A stretch of 64,000 nt of DNA from Gallionella sp. (GTDB lineage Bacteria; Pseudomonadota; Gammaproteobacteria; Burkholderiales; Gallionellaceae), in the NCBI GenBank assembly GCA_028689145.1, contig JAQTWT010000009.1, positions 1 through 64,000 on the forward strand. Direction: 5' to 3'. A program made the translations under genes and the position numbers. The notes below the pieces were generated by a model. It was not told the DNA's origin and did no database searches. It saw nothing but the letters and a program-made list of their open reading frames with translations. Positions 1 to 10,403 of the stretch are shown piece after piece (within the stretch, counting starts at the first letter, position 1; every line of letters starts with the position of its first letter).

Positions 1-75
1 TCAACTCAATCCGGAAAGGAGGCCAAAAACAGAAAACTATCCACAACCTGAACCGTTAAGATATAAACTTAGGGT

Positions 76-120
76 GGGTCAAAATTCAATGCAATTGCTG
101 GGTCAGATTTAAACGCAATT
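76..120. repeat. Two 21-bp direct repeats, possible IS21-family terminus
   Basis: Two copies of a 21-bp motif (GGGTCA..TT.AA.GCAATT) lie at 76-96 and 100-120 with a 24-bp period and 17 of 21 identical bases. IS21-family elements carry multiple internal end repeats of this sort near their tips. No istA or istB coding sequence is visible in the window, so the element body would lie upstream of base 1 or be lost. The family assignment is inference. Confidence 0.4.
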
Positions 121-266
121 CAACACCTCAACAAGCAAATCAAACTAACGGTTGTTGGATTGTGTTGGGCATCCACAATGTGTCGGATGCGGTGTGTCCA
201 AGTAGTTGCTTTCAAGCCTGTTACGGATACACGACAATAGAAATACCTTCGAGAGGGAGCGCGCGA

Positions 267-947
267 ATGGTTTCAAGAAAACGGCTGATGGGGTGGCTGG
301 TCTGGAATTTGTGTGCGGTGCTGTTCGCACAATCGGCTTTTGCCTCCGGAATGGATCGTGCCACCAAGCCTTCCGTGGCGGGCACGGTGATACATGTGCA
401 GGGTGCCGCGTTTGCGAACCATAATGAGTCGTCCGATAATCTGTCACTAGGGGCGCAGATATTGGTAGGCGACCATGTCGTGACCGGGCGCAACGCCCGC
501 GTGGGTTTGAGGATGATCGACGGTGCTGTGTTGAGTCTCGGGGCGGATACCGAGTTTGCCATAAACGATTACCGCTATCAGGAACGGGCGGCGCAGGGTA
601 CGGCGCGGCTGGGGTTGATTAAGGGCGTGTTCCGTGCTGTCACCGGGGCAATCGGAAAACTGAAGGAGCATGATTTCAAGGTTCAGACATCAGTGGGTAC
701 TATCGGCATCAGGGGTACCGATTTCTGGGGCGGTTTTTATTTTTCGCAGGCTCTGGATGTCGCATTGCTCGGCGGCAAAGGCATCTATATTGAAAATGCC
801 GCCGGGCTGGTCGAAATTACCAAATCCGGGGAAGGCTCTACCGTGACCAGTGCCAATGAGCTGCCGCTGCCACCGAAGCGCTGGGGCGACCAGAAATTGA
901 ATGCCGCGAAGCAATCAATCCAGTGGGATGAAGCCGGAGCAAATTGA
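267..947 (+). CDS. FecR-domain periplasmic protein
   Basis: A 226-residue exported protein. The start at 267 is chosen because a purine-rich site (GAGAGGGAG) sits 7 bases upstream and the first 26 residues form a signal peptide ending near AQSAFAS. The mature part matches a FecR-type beta domain: a variable N-terminus, a LGAQILVGDHVVTGRNARV block near residues 60-80, and a SVGTIGIRGTDFW block near residues 145-160. FecR domains are found in anti-sigma sensors and in stand-alone exported proteins. Here no transmembrane anti-sigma helix and no adjacent ECF sigma factor is visible, so it is probably a stand-alone protein of unknown ligand. A longer reading frame upstream lacks a ribosome site. 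Confidence 0.85.
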   Translation: MVSRKRLMGWLVWNLCAVLFAQSAFASGMDRATKPSVAGTVIHVQGAAFANHNESSDNLSLGAQILVGDHVVTGRNARVGLRMIDGAVLSLGADTEFAINDYRYQERAAQGTARLGLIKGVFRAVTGAIGKLKEHDFKVQTSVGTIGIRGTDFWGGFYFSQALDVALLGGKGIYIENAAGLVEITKSGEGSTVTSANELPLPPKRWGDQKLNAAKQSIQWDEAGAN

Positions 948-960
948 AAGGTCGCTACGC

Positions 961-1043
961 TGTAGGCTGGCGGTGAGCAACGCGAACCCCAGCATGTTCG
1001 AAGTCACCAAATGCAGGGCTTCGTACCTCACCACCAGTCTACA
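961..1043. repeat. Dispersed palindromic element with 17-bp terminal inverted repeats
   Basis: The arms TGTAGGCTGGCGGTGAG (961-977) and CTCACCACCAGTCTACA (1027-1043) are inverted repeats matching at 15 of 17 positions. The inner part (GAGCAACGCGAACCCC..GCATGT.CGA.GTCACC) recurs in the repeat that begins at 54414, so this is a multi-copy family. No gene is seen in the gap. Confidence 0.75.
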
Positions 1044-1137
1044 AAACAGTCCCTTCTAGCTGAGATTGGCGAACGGCAGGGATGTGCTAATGAAGCGAGA
1101 TATCAACTGGTTTTCCGCTAGTAGTCATTTACCCATG

Positions 1138-3189
1138 TTAATGACCGCCTGCCTCGCCTGCGCGGCAAACATCTATCAAATGCCGACAATCGTTGCTGAC
1201 CGGTAAACATTTTGCACCCTGACAAACCCACGCGCTGACACCGGAATACAAAGGCTTCGCCAGCGTTTCCGGCAATCCGGCAAATTCGCCTTCAAGCGCC
1301 AGAATCAGGGTGGCGGGCCAATAGTGCTGCGACAGTTGCCGGTGCCACGCTGCACTGCCCCCCGGAGCACTGCGCAAGATAACGATTTGCGGCGGCGCAA
1401 GATATTCCTGCAGCACCATCAGCATGCTCATGAAGCCCGCCGGTTGATCAGCCAGCGCCGGGTAATAGAGCTTCAGTGTGCGTTCGGCGGCATCGAGATA
1501 GCGCGGCTCTGCCGACAGATGCCCCAAACGCTGCAAGGCGAACGCCGCGATGCCGTTGCCGGACGGTGTGGCATTGTCATGGCCGGGCTTGGGGCGATGG
1601 ATGAGTTTTTCGTGATCGTGGCTGGTGAAGAAAAATCCGCCCTGTTGCCTGTCCTCGAATTGTTCCAGCAACACATCGGCGAGCGCACGGGCAAACTCCA
1701 GATCAGCCGGGCGAAACTCCGCTTGCAGCAATTCCAGCAGCGCATCGAGCAGAAAGGCATAGTCATCCAGATAGGCATTCAGATGCGCCTTGCCGTCCTT
1801 GCAGGCCGCCAGTAAACGGCCATTTCGCCACAGCGCGGCACGGATGAAATCCGCCGCGCGCTGCGCCGATACGATCCACGCCGGTTCGTCCAGCATCCGG
1901 CCCGCGTGCGCCAGACCTTTGATCATCAGCGCATTCCAGCTGACCAGAATTTTTTCGTCGCACCCCGGACGTATTCGCTTTTCTCTCGAAGCGAATAACT
2001 TTTGTCGCGCGCTGGCGAGCAGTTGCGCGACCTGCTCCTGCGGCAGATCGCGCGCCTGCGCGATGGCTTCCAGCGGCTGGGCAACCAGCAGATTCCAATA
2101 TCTGTTTTCAAAATTGGGCGGCTGATTCAGGCCGTAGTATGCGGCTGCGACGGCATATTCATCGGTGCTGAGTAGGCTGGCGGCCTGCTCGGGCATCCAT
2201 ACATAAAATTTTCCTTCCCGGTGTTCGGAATCGGCATCCAGACTGGAATAAAAACCGCCCTGCGGCGACTGCATCTCGCGCATCGCCCAACCTGCGATGC
2301 CTTGTGCCACGCGCTTGAACGCCGCTTCCCCGGTCAGCACATAGGCATCGGCGTAAAGCGCCAGCAGCGGGCCGTTGTCGTACAGCATCTTTTCAAAGTG
2401 GGGAATCGCCCAGCGTTCATCCACGCTGTAGCGGCAAAAGCCGCCGCCCAACTGATCGTGGATGCCGCCGTCCGCCATCCTGCGCAGCGTGTGCAGCGCC
2501 ATGTTGCGCGCCTCCAGGTCGCCGCCGCGCGCGGCATGCCTTAACAAAAATTCCAGTCCGGCCGGTTGCGGGAATTTTGGCGCGCCGCCAAAGCCGCCGT
2601 GGCTGGCATCGAAAGCCCGGCGTAATTCGCTGCATGCACCGTCCAGCGGTGCGCTGTTGAAACTGACCTGCTCTGCCGCCGCCGGCAGCGAGGCAGCAAA
2701 GATATGCAGCAGCGATGCATTTTGCCGGGCGATATCCTCTCCGCGCGTGCGAAAAAGCTCGGCCACTTGTTCCAGCAACGGCACAAAGCCGGGCAGGTTA
2801 TAACGCGCTTGTTTGGGGAAATAAGTGCCGCCGAAAAACGGCGTTTGATCCGGTGTCAGAAACAGGGTAAGCGGCCAGCCGCCGCTGCGCTGCGTCAGCA
2901 TGGCATGGGCGGCCTGATAAATATGGTCGAGGTCGGGGCGCTCTTCGCGATCCACCTTGATATTGATGAACAGCCGGTTCATTACCGCCGCAACTTCGGC
3001 ATCCCCGAAAGATTCGTGCGCCATGACATGGCACCAGTGACAGGCCGAATAACCGATGGACAGCAGGATCGGCTTATTCCGCTCGCGCGCGCAGCGCAAC
3101 GCTTCCTCGCCCCACGGAAACCAGTCCACCGGATTGCTGGCATGCTGCTGCAAATAAGGGCTGGTCTCCTGCGCGAGGCGGTTTGGCAT
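1138..3189 (-). CDS. Thioredoxin-fold DUF255 protein (YyaL/SPATA20 family)
   Basis: A 683-residue cytosolic protein of the YyaL family. The start at 3189 gives the usual family N-terminus ([20 protein letters not shown]). A longer frame reaches 3369 but would run into the neighbouring gene. Residues 1-160 are the DUF255 thioredoxin-like domain with a CHWCHVM motif near residues 47-53. The rest is an alpha/alpha-barrel glycosidase-like domain with the family motif [22 protein letters not shown] near residues 245-270. The biochemical activity is not established. It lies 47 bp downstream of the TIGR01777 gene on the same strand, probably co-transcribed. The ribosome site is weak. Confidence 0.9.
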   Translation of the reverse strand: MPNRLAQETSPYLQQHASNPVDWFPWGEEALRCARERNKPILLSIGYSACHWCHVMAHESFGDAEVAAVMNRLFINIKVDREERPDLDHIYQAAHAMLTQRSGGWPLTLFLTPDQTPFFGGTYFPKQARYNLPGFVPLLEQVAELFRTRGEDIARQNASLLHIFAASLPAAAEQVSFNSAPLDGACSELRRAFDASHGGFGGAPKFPQPAGLEFLLRHAARGGDLEARNMALHTLRRMADGGIHDQLGGGFCRYSVDERWAIPHFEKMLYDNGPLLALYADAYVLTGEAAFKRVAQGIAGWAMREMQSPQGGFYSSLDADSEHREGKFYVWMPEQAASLLSTDEYAVAAAYYGLNQPPNFENRYWNLLVAQPLEAIAQARDLPQEQVAQLLASARQKLFASREKRIRPGCDEKILVSWNALMIKGLAHAGRMLDEPAWIVSAQRAADFIRAALWRNGRLLAACKDGKAHLNAYLDDYAFLLDALLELLQAEFRPADLEFARALADVLLEQFEDRQQGGFFFTSHDHEKLIHRPKPGHDNATPSGNGIAAFALQRLGHLSAEPRYLDAAERTLKLYYPALADQPAGFMSMLMVLQEYLAPPQIVILRSAPGGSAAWHRQLSQHYWPATLILALEGEFAGLPETLAKPLYSGVSAWVCQGAKCLPVSNDCRHLIDVCRAGEAGGH

Positions 3190-3236
3190 GGTTTGGGTAT
3201 CTTGTTTTTTTGCTGCGAACACTCGTTTTTTAAAAA

Positions 3237-4136
3237 CTACTTGCGCAGTAAATGGCGCAGTGCCTCGTCCAGATGGGGAAACCGGAAGCGATAGCCGCCA
3301 GCAGATATTTTTCCGGGCAATACTTTTTGCCCTTCCAGTAACAGGCTGGCACGTTCGCCCATCGCCCATTTCAGCAGCGCTGCGGGTGCCGTGAATAGTG
3401 CGGGGCGATGCAGTGTTTTCGCCAATTCGGCAGTAAATTCCTCATTGGTGACCGGTTGCGGTGCGGTCATGTTATATGGCCCGCTGGCCTGGGCATCGTG
3501 CAACAAGCCGAGCAGCATCGCCACATAATCGTCGATATGCACCCAGCTCATCCACTGTTTTCCGTCACCCAGACGCGCGCCCAAACCGAGCTTGAACGGC
3601 AGCAGCATGCGCCCCAGAATGCCGCCGTCACCGCTTAACACCAGACCGGTGCGCACTAGGCATACCCGCACCCCGGCTTGTTCCGCACCGCGCGCCGCGT
3701 TTTCCCAGGCTTGGCACAGCCGTGCGGCGAAATCATTCCCGGCATCATCCGCCTCAACCAATCCGACATCGCCGCGATTGCCGTAATAGCCAACCGCTGA
3801 ACCGCTGAGCAACACGCTTGGCTTGCTAGCGGCAGCGGCTATATGGCTCACCAGCTCGCCGGTGAGGGTGACGCGGCTATCCCACAAAACCTGCTTGCGC
3901 TGCGCTGTCCAGCACGCATCTACAATTGGTTCTCCCGCCAGATTGATGACGGCATCAAAAGTGTGTTCGGCATGCCACTCGCCAAGCGTAGCCATGGCGT
4001 GAACATCTGTGCCGCATTTGGCCATGACAGAAGCCGGATTGCGGCTGAGCACGGTCAGTTCATGTCCTTCCGCCAGCAATGCTTTGCACAGTTGCCGGCC
4101 GATCAGCCCGGTACCGCCAGTGATAAGAATATGCAT
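3237..4136 (-). CDS. TIGR01777 family SDR epimerase (YfcH-like)
   Basis: A 299-residue NAD(P)-binding short-chain dehydrogenase/epimerase. The N-terminus [19 protein letters not shown] is the Rossmann glycine motif (residues 3-21). The family blocks INLAGEPI near residue 65, [11 protein letters not shown] near 108-118, and [11 protein letters not shown] near 195-206 are all visible. The C-terminal DUF1731-type tail has [19 protein letters not shown]. Length is normal for the family. The physiological substrate is unknown. It is the first gene of a two-gene minus-strand unit with the DUF255 protein. Confidence 0.92.
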   Translation of the reverse strand: MHILITGGTGLIGRQLCKALLAEGHELTVLSRNPASVMAKCGTDVHAMATLGEWHAEHTFDAVINLAGEPIVDACWTAQRKQVLWDSRVTLTGELVSHIAAAASKPSVLLSGSAVGYYGNRGDVGLVEADDAGNDFAARLCQAWENAARGAEQAGVRVCLVRTGLVLSGDGGILGRMLLPFKLGLGARLGDGKQWMSWVHIDDYVAMLLGLLHDAQASGPYNMTAPQPVTNEEFTAELAKTLHRPALFTAPAALLKWAMGERASLLLEGQKVLPGKISAGGYRFRFPHLDEALRHLLRK

Positions 4137-4187
4137 ATAACCTCCCGATCAACTTTAATCTTATCTGAATATCCACTGGTACGACTG

Positions 4188-4601
4188 TCATCCGGTGGTT
4201 TTGGCTTCCTGCTGTTGCGGCAATTGATATTTCTCCGGCAGCAAATCAATGATCTCCCTTTGCACCAGAATGTTGTGTTCTTCATAGAGCGCGTTGCCGC
4301 ACAATGACAGCACCTCATCAAAATTCTCCAGAACTTTTTCACCCCGCCACACCCATTCGACCGGCAGGCAAATGCCCGGGGCATGTTCAGTCGGAAAATC
4401 GGAGCGCACCACGCCTACGGCTTTGATATGCAGGCTGGATTGCGGCGTGCAGTGCTTGATGAAAATAATGTCTTCGTTTTTGATGGCAGAAACAATGCTG
4501 TGCAAGTCCGATTTGCCATCCGGCGAGCGTGGGTAGCAGACAATGCTCCGGTCGAGAAAACCTTGTGCATTGCGTTCGTCAATTCCAAAAAATGTAGTCA
4601 T
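4188..4601 (-). CDS. Unrecognised 137-residue protein, possibly PUA/EVE-like
   Basis: I do not recognise a named family. The start at 4601 sits 5 bases after a GGAGG; an adjacent ATG at 4604 is too close to it. The middle of the protein (EDIIFIKHCTP, then IKAVGVVRSDFP, then CLPVEWVW near residues 45-85) has the alternating beta-strand and aromatic pattern seen in PUA, EVE and ASCH reader domains. That resemblance is only by eye. The protein is soluble, with no signal peptide. It stands alone between the epimerase unit and the DUF1540 gene, all on the minus strand. Confidence 0.75.
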   Translation of the reverse strand: MTTFFGIDERNAQGFLDRSIVCYPRSPDGKSDLHSIVSAIKNEDIIFIKHCTPQSSLHIKAVGVVRSDFPTEHAPGICLPVEWVWRGEKVLENFDEVLSLCGNALYEEHNILVQREIIDLLPEKYQLPQQQEAKTTG

Positions 4602-4745
4602 CATGCCCTCCGTCTATATAACAGTTATTAGCGGTTTAGCATGGCGTTGGCCGAATATTGCTGAAGCAGCCGTTTGCTGTCCCCGTGTTGTTAGCCGGCT
4701 GCACCGACAGCCAAAGCCAGCGCGGGTCGTGCCTGTAACAACTGA

Positions 4746-4768
4746 TGGTGGGCCGGGGTTGCCCACCA
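4746..4768 (-). terminator. Stem-loop downstream of the DUF1540 gene
   Basis: TGGTGGG (4746-4752) and CCCACCA (4762-4768) form a perfect 7-bp stem with a 9-base loop, 22 bases beyond the end of the DUF1540 gene. There is no clear U-tract on the minus strand, so termination is only possible. It could also be a decayed dispersed repeat. Confidence 0.3.
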
Positions 4769-4789
4769 TACAGGGTTGCCGCATAATTT

Positions 4790-5089
4790 TCAGCGCAGGG
4801 CGAAGGTCATGCAGTTGACTTCATTCCTGAGCTTGCCGACCTGAATACTTTCCGCCATGCACTCGAGGTCTTCGTTAAACTTGCAGATGGCGGTCTTGCA
4901 GGCACCGATCCCGGCGGTCTGTTGGGACTGACTGATGTGACGAGATCCTTCGATAAAGGTATCGCAGCCGGGTTTAAGGGAGTCGCCGATGGTAATGGCT
5001 CGGGCGTGGCAATCACTATTGACGTTGTAGGAGCACTCGTTTGCAGTGCATTTTGTGACAACGGGCATTTCAAGGCAGATTTTTTTCAT
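4790..5089 (-). CDS. Cysteine-rich protein with two DUF1540 domains
   Basis: A 99-residue protein. The start at 5089 is preceded by an AAAGGATC site. Two copies of the short DUF1540 pattern are visible: C14..C19.YN...C27.A..I..GD....C42.TF in the first half and a second, more degenerate copy (ACKTAICKFNEDLECMAESI, ending NCMTF) in the second half. The regular cysteine spacing suggests metal binding. DUF1540 is best known from Firmicutes and actinobacterial small proteins and has no established function. No signal peptide is seen. The gene stands alone with a large upstream gap. Confidence 0.85.
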   Translation of the reverse strand: MKKICLEMPVVTKCTANECSYNVNSDCHARAITIGDSLKPGCDTFIEGSRHISQSQQTAGIGACKTAICKFNEDLECMAESIQVGKLRNEVNCMTFALR

Positions 5090-5668
5090 TGGATGTGATC
5101 CTTTCACTTGGTTGGACAGACTGCCACCGGACTTAGCCGGTGGCATACCTTGGCGAAAATGGCGGGAAATCAGGTAATTAATGCCGCGTCAACGCGGGAA
5201 TGCTTGCGTTGGCTTCCGGTATGCATTCCCGTTGATCCCGCCAGTTTCGCAAAAGCCGGTTTCGGCTATTGGGAATAATATTTCCCGCACCCCAAGGGCG
5301 CTATCGGTGTTTGTCCGGTTATGCTGTAAGGAGGCAGGGAAGTTTGTATCAGTGTCTGTCTGATAGGGGGGAATGCCCGGCACGGGGTAGTTATTATTTG
5401 AGGGCAACATGATTTGCAGGGGGAAAGCACCATGCCAGAGTGAACTGAGATGGATCATGCTTTGAACGGTATTTGCCCGCACTTGGGATGTGTGTTGGTA
5501 TGCACTTGATTATATATATGTGCAATATAAGCTTATTGGCGGTGTTTGCTTGGCAGGGCGGGAGGTGTGGAGGGCGATGAAGAGCCGGTATTTATTCTAA
5601 TCCGCGGTTTTGTTTAATCTAATTCCCTTTGAGCGGGAGTTTTGCTACAATGCGCCGCGTTTTGAGAT
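5090..5668. other. Intergenic region with no confident gene
   Basis: About 580 bases separate the divergent DUF1540 gene and the rimP operon. I see no protein-coding frame with a ribosome site. The stretch 5505-5535 is very AT-rich (TTGATTATATATATGTGC). Near the right edge TACAAT at 5646-5651 is a good -10 for the rimP operon, although its -35 (TTCCCT at 5623) is weak. Confidence 0.6.
5646..5651 (+). promoter_or_regulatory. Probable -10 of the rimP-nusA-infB operon
   Basis: TACAAT lies about 18 bases before the leader hairpin at 5669 and 55 bases before the rimP start. The -35 region at the correct spacing is poor, so the promoter may need an activator or a different sigma factor. Confidence 0.4.
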
Positions 5669-5688
5669 GGGCTTCGAGCCCGTTTTTT
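5669..5688 (+). terminator. Intrinsic-terminator-like hairpin in the rimP leader
   Basis: GGGCT (5669-5673) pairs with AGCCC (5677-5681) around a 3-base loop, followed by G and six T. It lies between the putative promoter and the rimP start. Terminator-like leaders before rimP are known in other proteobacteria. Here it would act as an attenuator rather than end a gene. Confidence 0.6.
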
Positions 5689-5705
5689 ATTTGTGGGCAG
5701 TAATT

Positions 5706-6131
5706 ATGGATGTGGTGAAGCTGGTTGAATTGACGGTAAACGGCTTGGGCTATGAGCTGGTGGATTTTGAACGCTCGGGACGCGGCATATTGCGCGTGTT
5801 TATCGACAAGCAGGGAGGCATCTCAGTGGATGATTGCCAAACGGTGAGCAATCAATTGACCCGGTTGTTTCCGGTCGAGAACATTGATTATGAACGCCTT
5901 GAGGTTTCGTCGCCGGGGCTGGATAGGCCGCTGAAGAAGGAAGCGGACTTCGTGCGTTTTGCGGGCGAGAAGGCTCAGTTCAAGCTGCGCATGCCGTTGG
6001 CGGGACGCAAAAATTTTGTCGGTGTGATCGGCGGATTGAGTGACGGGATATTGCAGTTGGATGTGGATGGCAGTCAGGTGGCAATCGAGCTGTCGAATGT
6101 GGACAAGGCGCGTTTGGTGCCGATTTTTTAA
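5706..6131 (+). CDS. rimP: Ribosome maturation factor RimP
   Basis: A 141-residue cytosolic factor that assists 30S subunit maturation. The start at 5706 gives the normal family N-terminus ([20 protein letters not shown]). The conserved N-domain blocks [16 protein letters not shown] near residues 29-44 and [15 protein letters not shown] near residues 71-85 are present. The C-terminal SH3-like domain ends in [11 protein letters not shown]. It is the first gene of the rimP-nusA-infB-rbfA-truB-rpsO-pnp series, 57 bp before nusA, and follows a terminator-like leader hairpin. Confidence 0.95.
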   Translation: MDVVKLVELTVNGLGYELVDFERSGRGILRVFIDKQGGISVDDCQTVSNQLTRLFPVENIDYERLEVSSPGLDRPLKKEADFVRFAGEKAQFKLRMPLAGRKNFVGVIGGLSDGILQLDVDGSQVAIELSNVDKARLVPIF

Positions 6132-6188
6132 ATGCGGGGTGCACGAAGTGCACTCTGCACATGCAGGTAATTAGCCGGAGAGAATAGT

Positions 6189-7661
6189 ATGAGCCGTGAA
6201 ATTTTGTTGCTGGTGGATGCTCTGTCGCGTGAGAAGTGCGTGGACAAGGAGGTCGTATTTGAAGCGTTGGAGTCGGCATTGGCTTCCGCGACCAAGAAAC
6301 GCTTCGAGGACGAAGCCGATGTGCGCGTTGCGATAGACCGCAATACCGGCGAGTACGAGTCCTTCCGCCGTTGGGAAGTCATGGATGACGAAACTTTCGA
6401 GACCCCGGACATGCACATTAAGCTGGCGGAGGCGCAAAAACGCAATGCTGCTATCCAGCTCGGTGAATTTATCGAAGAACCGCTGGAGTCCATTGATTTC
6501 GGGCGTATCGGGGCGCAAGCCGCGAAGCAGGTGATTTTTCAGAAGATCCGCGATGCGGAGCGCGAGCAGATCCTGAGCGACTTCATGGAGCGCAAGGAAC
6601 ATCTGGTTTCCGGCACGGTAAAACGGCTGGAGCGCGGTAGCGCGATTATCGAGTTCGGCAAGATCGAAGCCCTGTTGCCGCGCGAACAAATGATTCCGAA
6701 AGAGAATTTGCGTGTCGGCGACCGCGTCAAGGCGCATTTGTTGCGCGTGGATCGCAGTGTGCGCGGCCCGCAGGTGATTTTGTCGCGCACTTCGAACGAA
6801 TTGCTGGTCAAGTTATTCGAGCTGGAAGTGCCTGAAATTGAAGAAAAGCTTTTGGAAATCGTCAGTGCTGCGCGCGATGCCGGTTCGCGCGCCAAGATTG
6901 CGGTGCAATCGCACGACCAGCGTATCGACCCGATCGGTACCTGTGTCGGGATGCGCGGTTCGCGTGTGCAGGGCGTGACCAACGAGCTGGCCGGTGAACG
7001 TGTGGACATTATCCTGTGGGCGGAAGACCCGGCCACTTATGTCATCAATGCACTGGCTCCCGCCGAAGTGAGCAGCATCGTGGTGGATGAAGAGCGGCAC
7101 AGTATGGACGTGGTGGTTGAAGAGGAAAATCTGGCGCAGGCGATTGGTCGCGGCGGGCAGAACGTGCGTCTGGCCAGTGAATTGACCGGATGGGAACTCA
7201 ATATCATGACTGTCGAGCAGTCCAGCGAAAAACATAACGAAGAGTTTTCCAAGGCTCGCGCAGTATTCATGGAAAAACTGGATGTGGACGAGGAGGTTGC
7301 CGACATTTTGGTGCAGGAAGGCTTTAATACGCTGGAAGAGGTTGCGTATGTGCCGCTGGAAGAAATGCTGGAAATCGAATCGTTCGACGAGGCAACCGTT
7401 AACGAGTTGCGCAGTCGCGCGCGAAATTCTTTGTTGACGGCTGCGATTGTCAGTGAAGAGCAGGTGGAACACGGTATCGAGGATTTGCTCAAGCTGGAAG
7501 GTATGGACGAGCAAACTGCACGCACGCTGGCTGCAAAGGGTGTAGCGACGCAGGATCAGTTGGCGGATCTGGATGTGGATGAGCTGGTGGAACTTTCCGG
7601 TATGGATAGCGAACGTGCCAACACGTTGATCATGACGGCACGCGCGCCCTGGTTTGCTTGA
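6189..7661 (+). CDS. nusA: Transcription termination/antitermination protein NusA
   Basis: A 490-residue RNA-polymerase-associated factor. The domain order is as expected: N-terminal RNAP-binding domain (1-125), S1 domain (about 135-200, beginning [17 protein letters not shown]), two KH domains (about 230-345, with [13 protein letters not shown] and [13 protein letters not shown]), and two acidic C-terminal repeats (about 365-490). The C-terminal repeats are the type found in beta- and gammaproteobacteria. The ribosome site CCGGAGA precedes the start. A 159-bp gap with a palindromic repeat separates it from infB. Confidence 0.97.
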   Translation: MSREILLLVDALSREKCVDKEVVFEALESALASATKKRFEDEADVRVAIDRNTGEYESFRRWEVMDDETFETPDMHIKLAEAQKRNAAIQLGEFIEEPLESIDFGRIGAQAAKQVIFQKIRDAEREQILSDFMERKEHLVSGTVKRLERGSAIIEFGKIEALLPREQMIPKENLRVGDRVKAHLLRVDRSVRGPQVILSRTSNELLVKLFELEVPEIEEKLLEIVSAARDAGSRAKIAVQSHDQRIDPIGTCVGMRGSRVQGVTNELAGERVDIILWAEDPATYVINALAPAEVSSIVVDEERHSMDVVVEEENLAQAIGRGGQNVRLASELTGWELNIMTVEQSSEKHNEEFSKARAVFMEKLDVDEEVADILVQEGFNTLEEVAYVPLEEMLEIESFDEATVNELRSRARNSLLTAAIVSEEQVEHGIEDLLKLEGMDEQTARTLAAKGVATQDQLADLDVDELVELSGMDSERANTLIMTARAPWFA

Positions 7662-7700
7662 GTCGGCAAGGATTGTCTAAACCGGACGACTGGAACTAAA

Positions 7701-7745
7701 TGTAGGTCGGGCTCTGCCCGACAGGGTGGGCAGAGCCCACCCTAC
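7701..7745. repeat. Palindromic dispersed repeat between nusA and infB
   Basis: The arms are built on GTAGG..GGGCTCTGCCC and GGGCAGAGCCC.CCCTAC, giving an imperfect 45-bp inverted repeat. The GTAGG/CCTAC outer ends resemble those of other repeats in the window. The RNA would form a stable hairpin within the operon transcript, but there is no U-tract. Confidence 0.7.
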
Positions 7746-7820
7746 GGTTACGGCTTTACCGCATGGCAAATGCCACTCAAAAATGCGATGAGTTGAGCCA
7801 TAAAAGACTAAAGGACGGTA

Positions 7821-10403
7821 ATGGGAAAATTGAACATAGCGCAGTTTGCTACCGAACTGGGATTACCGGTTACGTTGCTGCTTGAGCAGTTAAAAGCGGC
7901 TGGGGTTAGCAAAGAGCAGGAATCCGACACGGTTTCCGAAAAGGATAAGGCGCAATTGCTGGAACATTTGCGCCAGGCGCATGGCGGCGAAAAACCCACC
8001 AAAAAAATCACGCTGAACCGGCGCGAGACCACGGAAATTAAAAAGGCCGACAGTTCAGGCCGGGCGCGTACCATTCAGGTGGAAGTGCGCAAGCGCCGCG
8101 TTGTGGCTCCTGCTGTTGCGGAAGTAGCAGCTCCTGTTGTTGCCCCTGTAGTCGCACCGGCTAGAGGCGAGGTCGTTGCGGTATTGAATGAGCAGGAATT
8201 GGCAGCACGCGAGCAGGAAGCGCGTTTACAGGCGGAATTGGCCGCGCGTCAGGCAGCCGAAGTGCAAATCAAGCAAGAGCGCAGCAAACGCAAGGCAGCT
8301 CCTAAGGCAGTCGAGCCGGAATTGCCACCGCCTGTCGTGGCGGTAGCCAAAGAAGAAGTCGCCGCAGCTACGCCGGTTGTCGGTGCTCCGGTTAACCTGG
8401 CCGAAGGCACATTGCACAAGCCGGCACCGAAGCCCGGCGACAAAATAGCCAAGCCGGTCAAGAAACCCAAAGCCGAAGTCAAGAGCAGCCCGTGGGACGA
8501 TAAAGGGCACAAGAAACGTACTCCCGCTAAAACCGGCGAGAAACCCGGTGTCTGGGCTACGCCGGTTCGCGCGCCGCGCCATGACAAACACAGCAAACAT
8601 GCGGTAGCGGAAACCGCACATGCATTCTCCCTGCCGACTGAACCCATCGTGCATGAAGTATCGGTTCCGGAAACCATCACAGTTGCCGAGCTGGCACAAA
8701 AAATGACCGTCAAGGCCACCGAAATCATCAAGGCATTGATGAAAATGGGCTCGATGGTGACCATCAATCAGGTGCTCGACCAGGAGACGGCCATGATTGT
8801 GGTGGAAGAAATGGGGCACATTGCCAAGGCCGCGAAACTGGACGATCCCGATGCTTATCTTGATGATACCGAAGAGCATCACGATGCGGTATTGGAACCG
8901 CGTGCACCGGTCGTCACCGTGATGGGACACGTCGATCACGGCAAGACCTCGCTGCTGGATTACATCCGCCGCACCCGTGTTGCTTCAGGCGAAGCGGGCG
9001 GCATTACCCAGCATATCGGCGCATATCACGTCGATACTCCGCGCGGCATGATCACTTTCCTCGATACGCCCGGTCACGAGGCGTTTACCGCGATGCGTGC
9101 ACGCGGTGCCAAGGCGACCGATATTGTGATTCTGGTGGTGGCAGCCGACGACGGTGTGATGCCGCAGACCAAGGAAGCTATTCATCACGCCAAGGCCGGC
9201 AACGTGCCGTTGGTGGTGGCGGTAACCAAGATTGACAAACCAGATGCCAATTCCGAGCGCGTCAAGCAGGAGCTGGTCGCCGAAGGTGTGGTACCGGAAG
9301 ATTGGGGCGGCGATACGATGTTCGTCGAGGTTTCATCCAAGTCCGGGCAGGGTATCGACCAATTGCTTGAAGGTGTGCTGTTGCAAGCCGAAGTGCTGGA
9401 ACTAAAGGCATCGCGTAACACCCCCGCCAAGGGCTTGGTGATCGAAGCGCGTCTGGATAAAGGCAAAGGGCCGGTTGCGACCGTGCTAATCCAATCCGGT
9501 ATTTTGCGTCGCGGCGATGCGGTATTGGTGGGTTCGGTGTTTGGCCGCGTGCGCGCCATGCTGGATGAAACCGGCAAGATCGTTAATGAAGCGGGCCCGT
9601 CCATTCCGGTAGAACTTCAAGGGCTATCCGAAGTGCCTGCCGCCGGTGAGGGATTGATGGTGATGGCGGATGAAAAGCGCGCGCGTGAAATCGCGTTGTT
9701 CCGTCAGGGTAAATACCGCGGTGTGAAGCTGGCCAAGCAGCAGGCCGCCAAGCTGGAAAATATGTTCGAGCAAATGGCCGAGGGCGAAGTGCGTACCCTG
9801 TCGCTGATTGTGAAATCAGATGTGCAGGGTTCTGCCGAGGCGATTGCGCAATCTTTGCAAAAGCTTTCCACCAATGAGGTCAAAGTCAATCTGATCCACG
9901 GTGGAGTCGGTGCGATCTCCGAGTCGGATGTCAATCTGGCGTTGGCTTCCAAGGCGATTGTGATCGGCTTTAACACGCGCGCCGATGCGGCTGCGCGCAA
10001 GCTCGCCGAAACTTCCGGTGTGGATATCCGTTACTACAACATCATCTATGCGATGGTGGACGAGATCAAGGCCGCATTGTCCGGCATGCTGGCTCCCGAG
10101 AAGAAGGAAGTTGTCCTCGGAATGATCGAAGTGCGTCAGGTGTTTACCGTTTCCAAGGTCGGCACGATCGCCGGTTGTTATGTGCTGGAAGGTATGGTTA
10201 AACGCAACGCCCAAGTACGCGTGCTGCGCGATAACGTGGTGATCCATGACGGCGAGCTGGATTCGTTGAAACGTTTCAAGGATGATGTTAAGGAAGTGAA
10301 ATCCAACTTCGAATGCGGCTTGTCTCTGAAAAATTACAACGATCTGATCGTGGGCGATAAGCTTGAAGCATACGAGATCGTCGAGGTTGCGCGCGCGCTG
10401 TAA
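7821..10403 (+). CDS. infB: Translation initiation factor IF-2
   Basis: An 860-residue GTPase that places initiator tRNA on the 30S subunit. The N-terminal IF2_N module (1-50) is followed by a long Ala/Lys/Pro-rich linker (about 85-280), a second IF2_N module (about 285-340), and the G domain. G motifs are visible: GHVDHGKTS near 367, DTPGHEAF near 414 and TKIDKPDAN near 469. Domains II, III and IV follow to the end. AAGGAC precedes the start. The stop codon overlaps the rbfA start (TAATG). Confidence 0.97.
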   Translation: MGKLNIAQFATELGLPVTLLLEQLKAAGVSKEQESDTVSEKDKAQLLEHLRQAHGGEKPTKKITLNRRETTEIKKADSSGRARTIQVEVRKRRVVAPAVAEVAAPVVAPVVAPARGEVVAVLNEQELAAREQEARLQAELAARQAAEVQIKQERSKRKAAPKAVEPELPPPVVAVAKEEVAAATPVVGAPVNLAEGTLHKPAPKPGDKIAKPVKKPKAEVKSSPWDDKGHKKRTPAKTGEKPGVWATPVRAPRHDKHSKHAVAETAHAFSLPTEPIVHEVSVPETITVAELAQKMTVKATEIIKALMKMGSMVTINQVLDQETAMIVVEEMGHIAKAAKLDDPDAYLDDTEEHHDAVLEPRAPVVTVMGHVDHGKTSLLDYIRRTRVASGEAGGITQHIGAYHVDTPRGMITFLDTPGHEAFTAMRARGAKATDIVILVVAADDGVMPQTKEAIHHAKAGNVPLVVAVTKIDKPDANSERVKQELVAEGVVPEDWGGDTMFVEVSSKSGQGIDQLLEGVLLQAEVLELKASRNTPAKGLVIEARLDKGKGPVATVLIQSGILRRGDAVLVGSVFGRVRAMLDETGKIVNEAGPSIPVELQGLSEVPAAGEGLMVMADEKRAREIALFRQGKYRGVKLAKQQAAKLENMFEQMAEGEVRTLSLIVKSDVQGSAEAIAQSLQKLSTNEVKVNLIHGGVGAISESDVNLALASKAIVIGFNTRADAAARKLAETSGVDIRYYNIIYAMVDEIKAALSGMLAPEKKEVVLGMIEVRQVFTVSKVGTIAGCYVLEGMVKRNAQVRVLRDNVVIHDGELDSLKRFKDDVKEVKSNFECGLSLKNYNDLIVGDKLEAYEIVEVARAL

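Noticed and set aside
5181-5482. Short frames on both strands in the gap before rimP
   Set aside because: No ribosome sites and no family resemblance; treated as non-coding.
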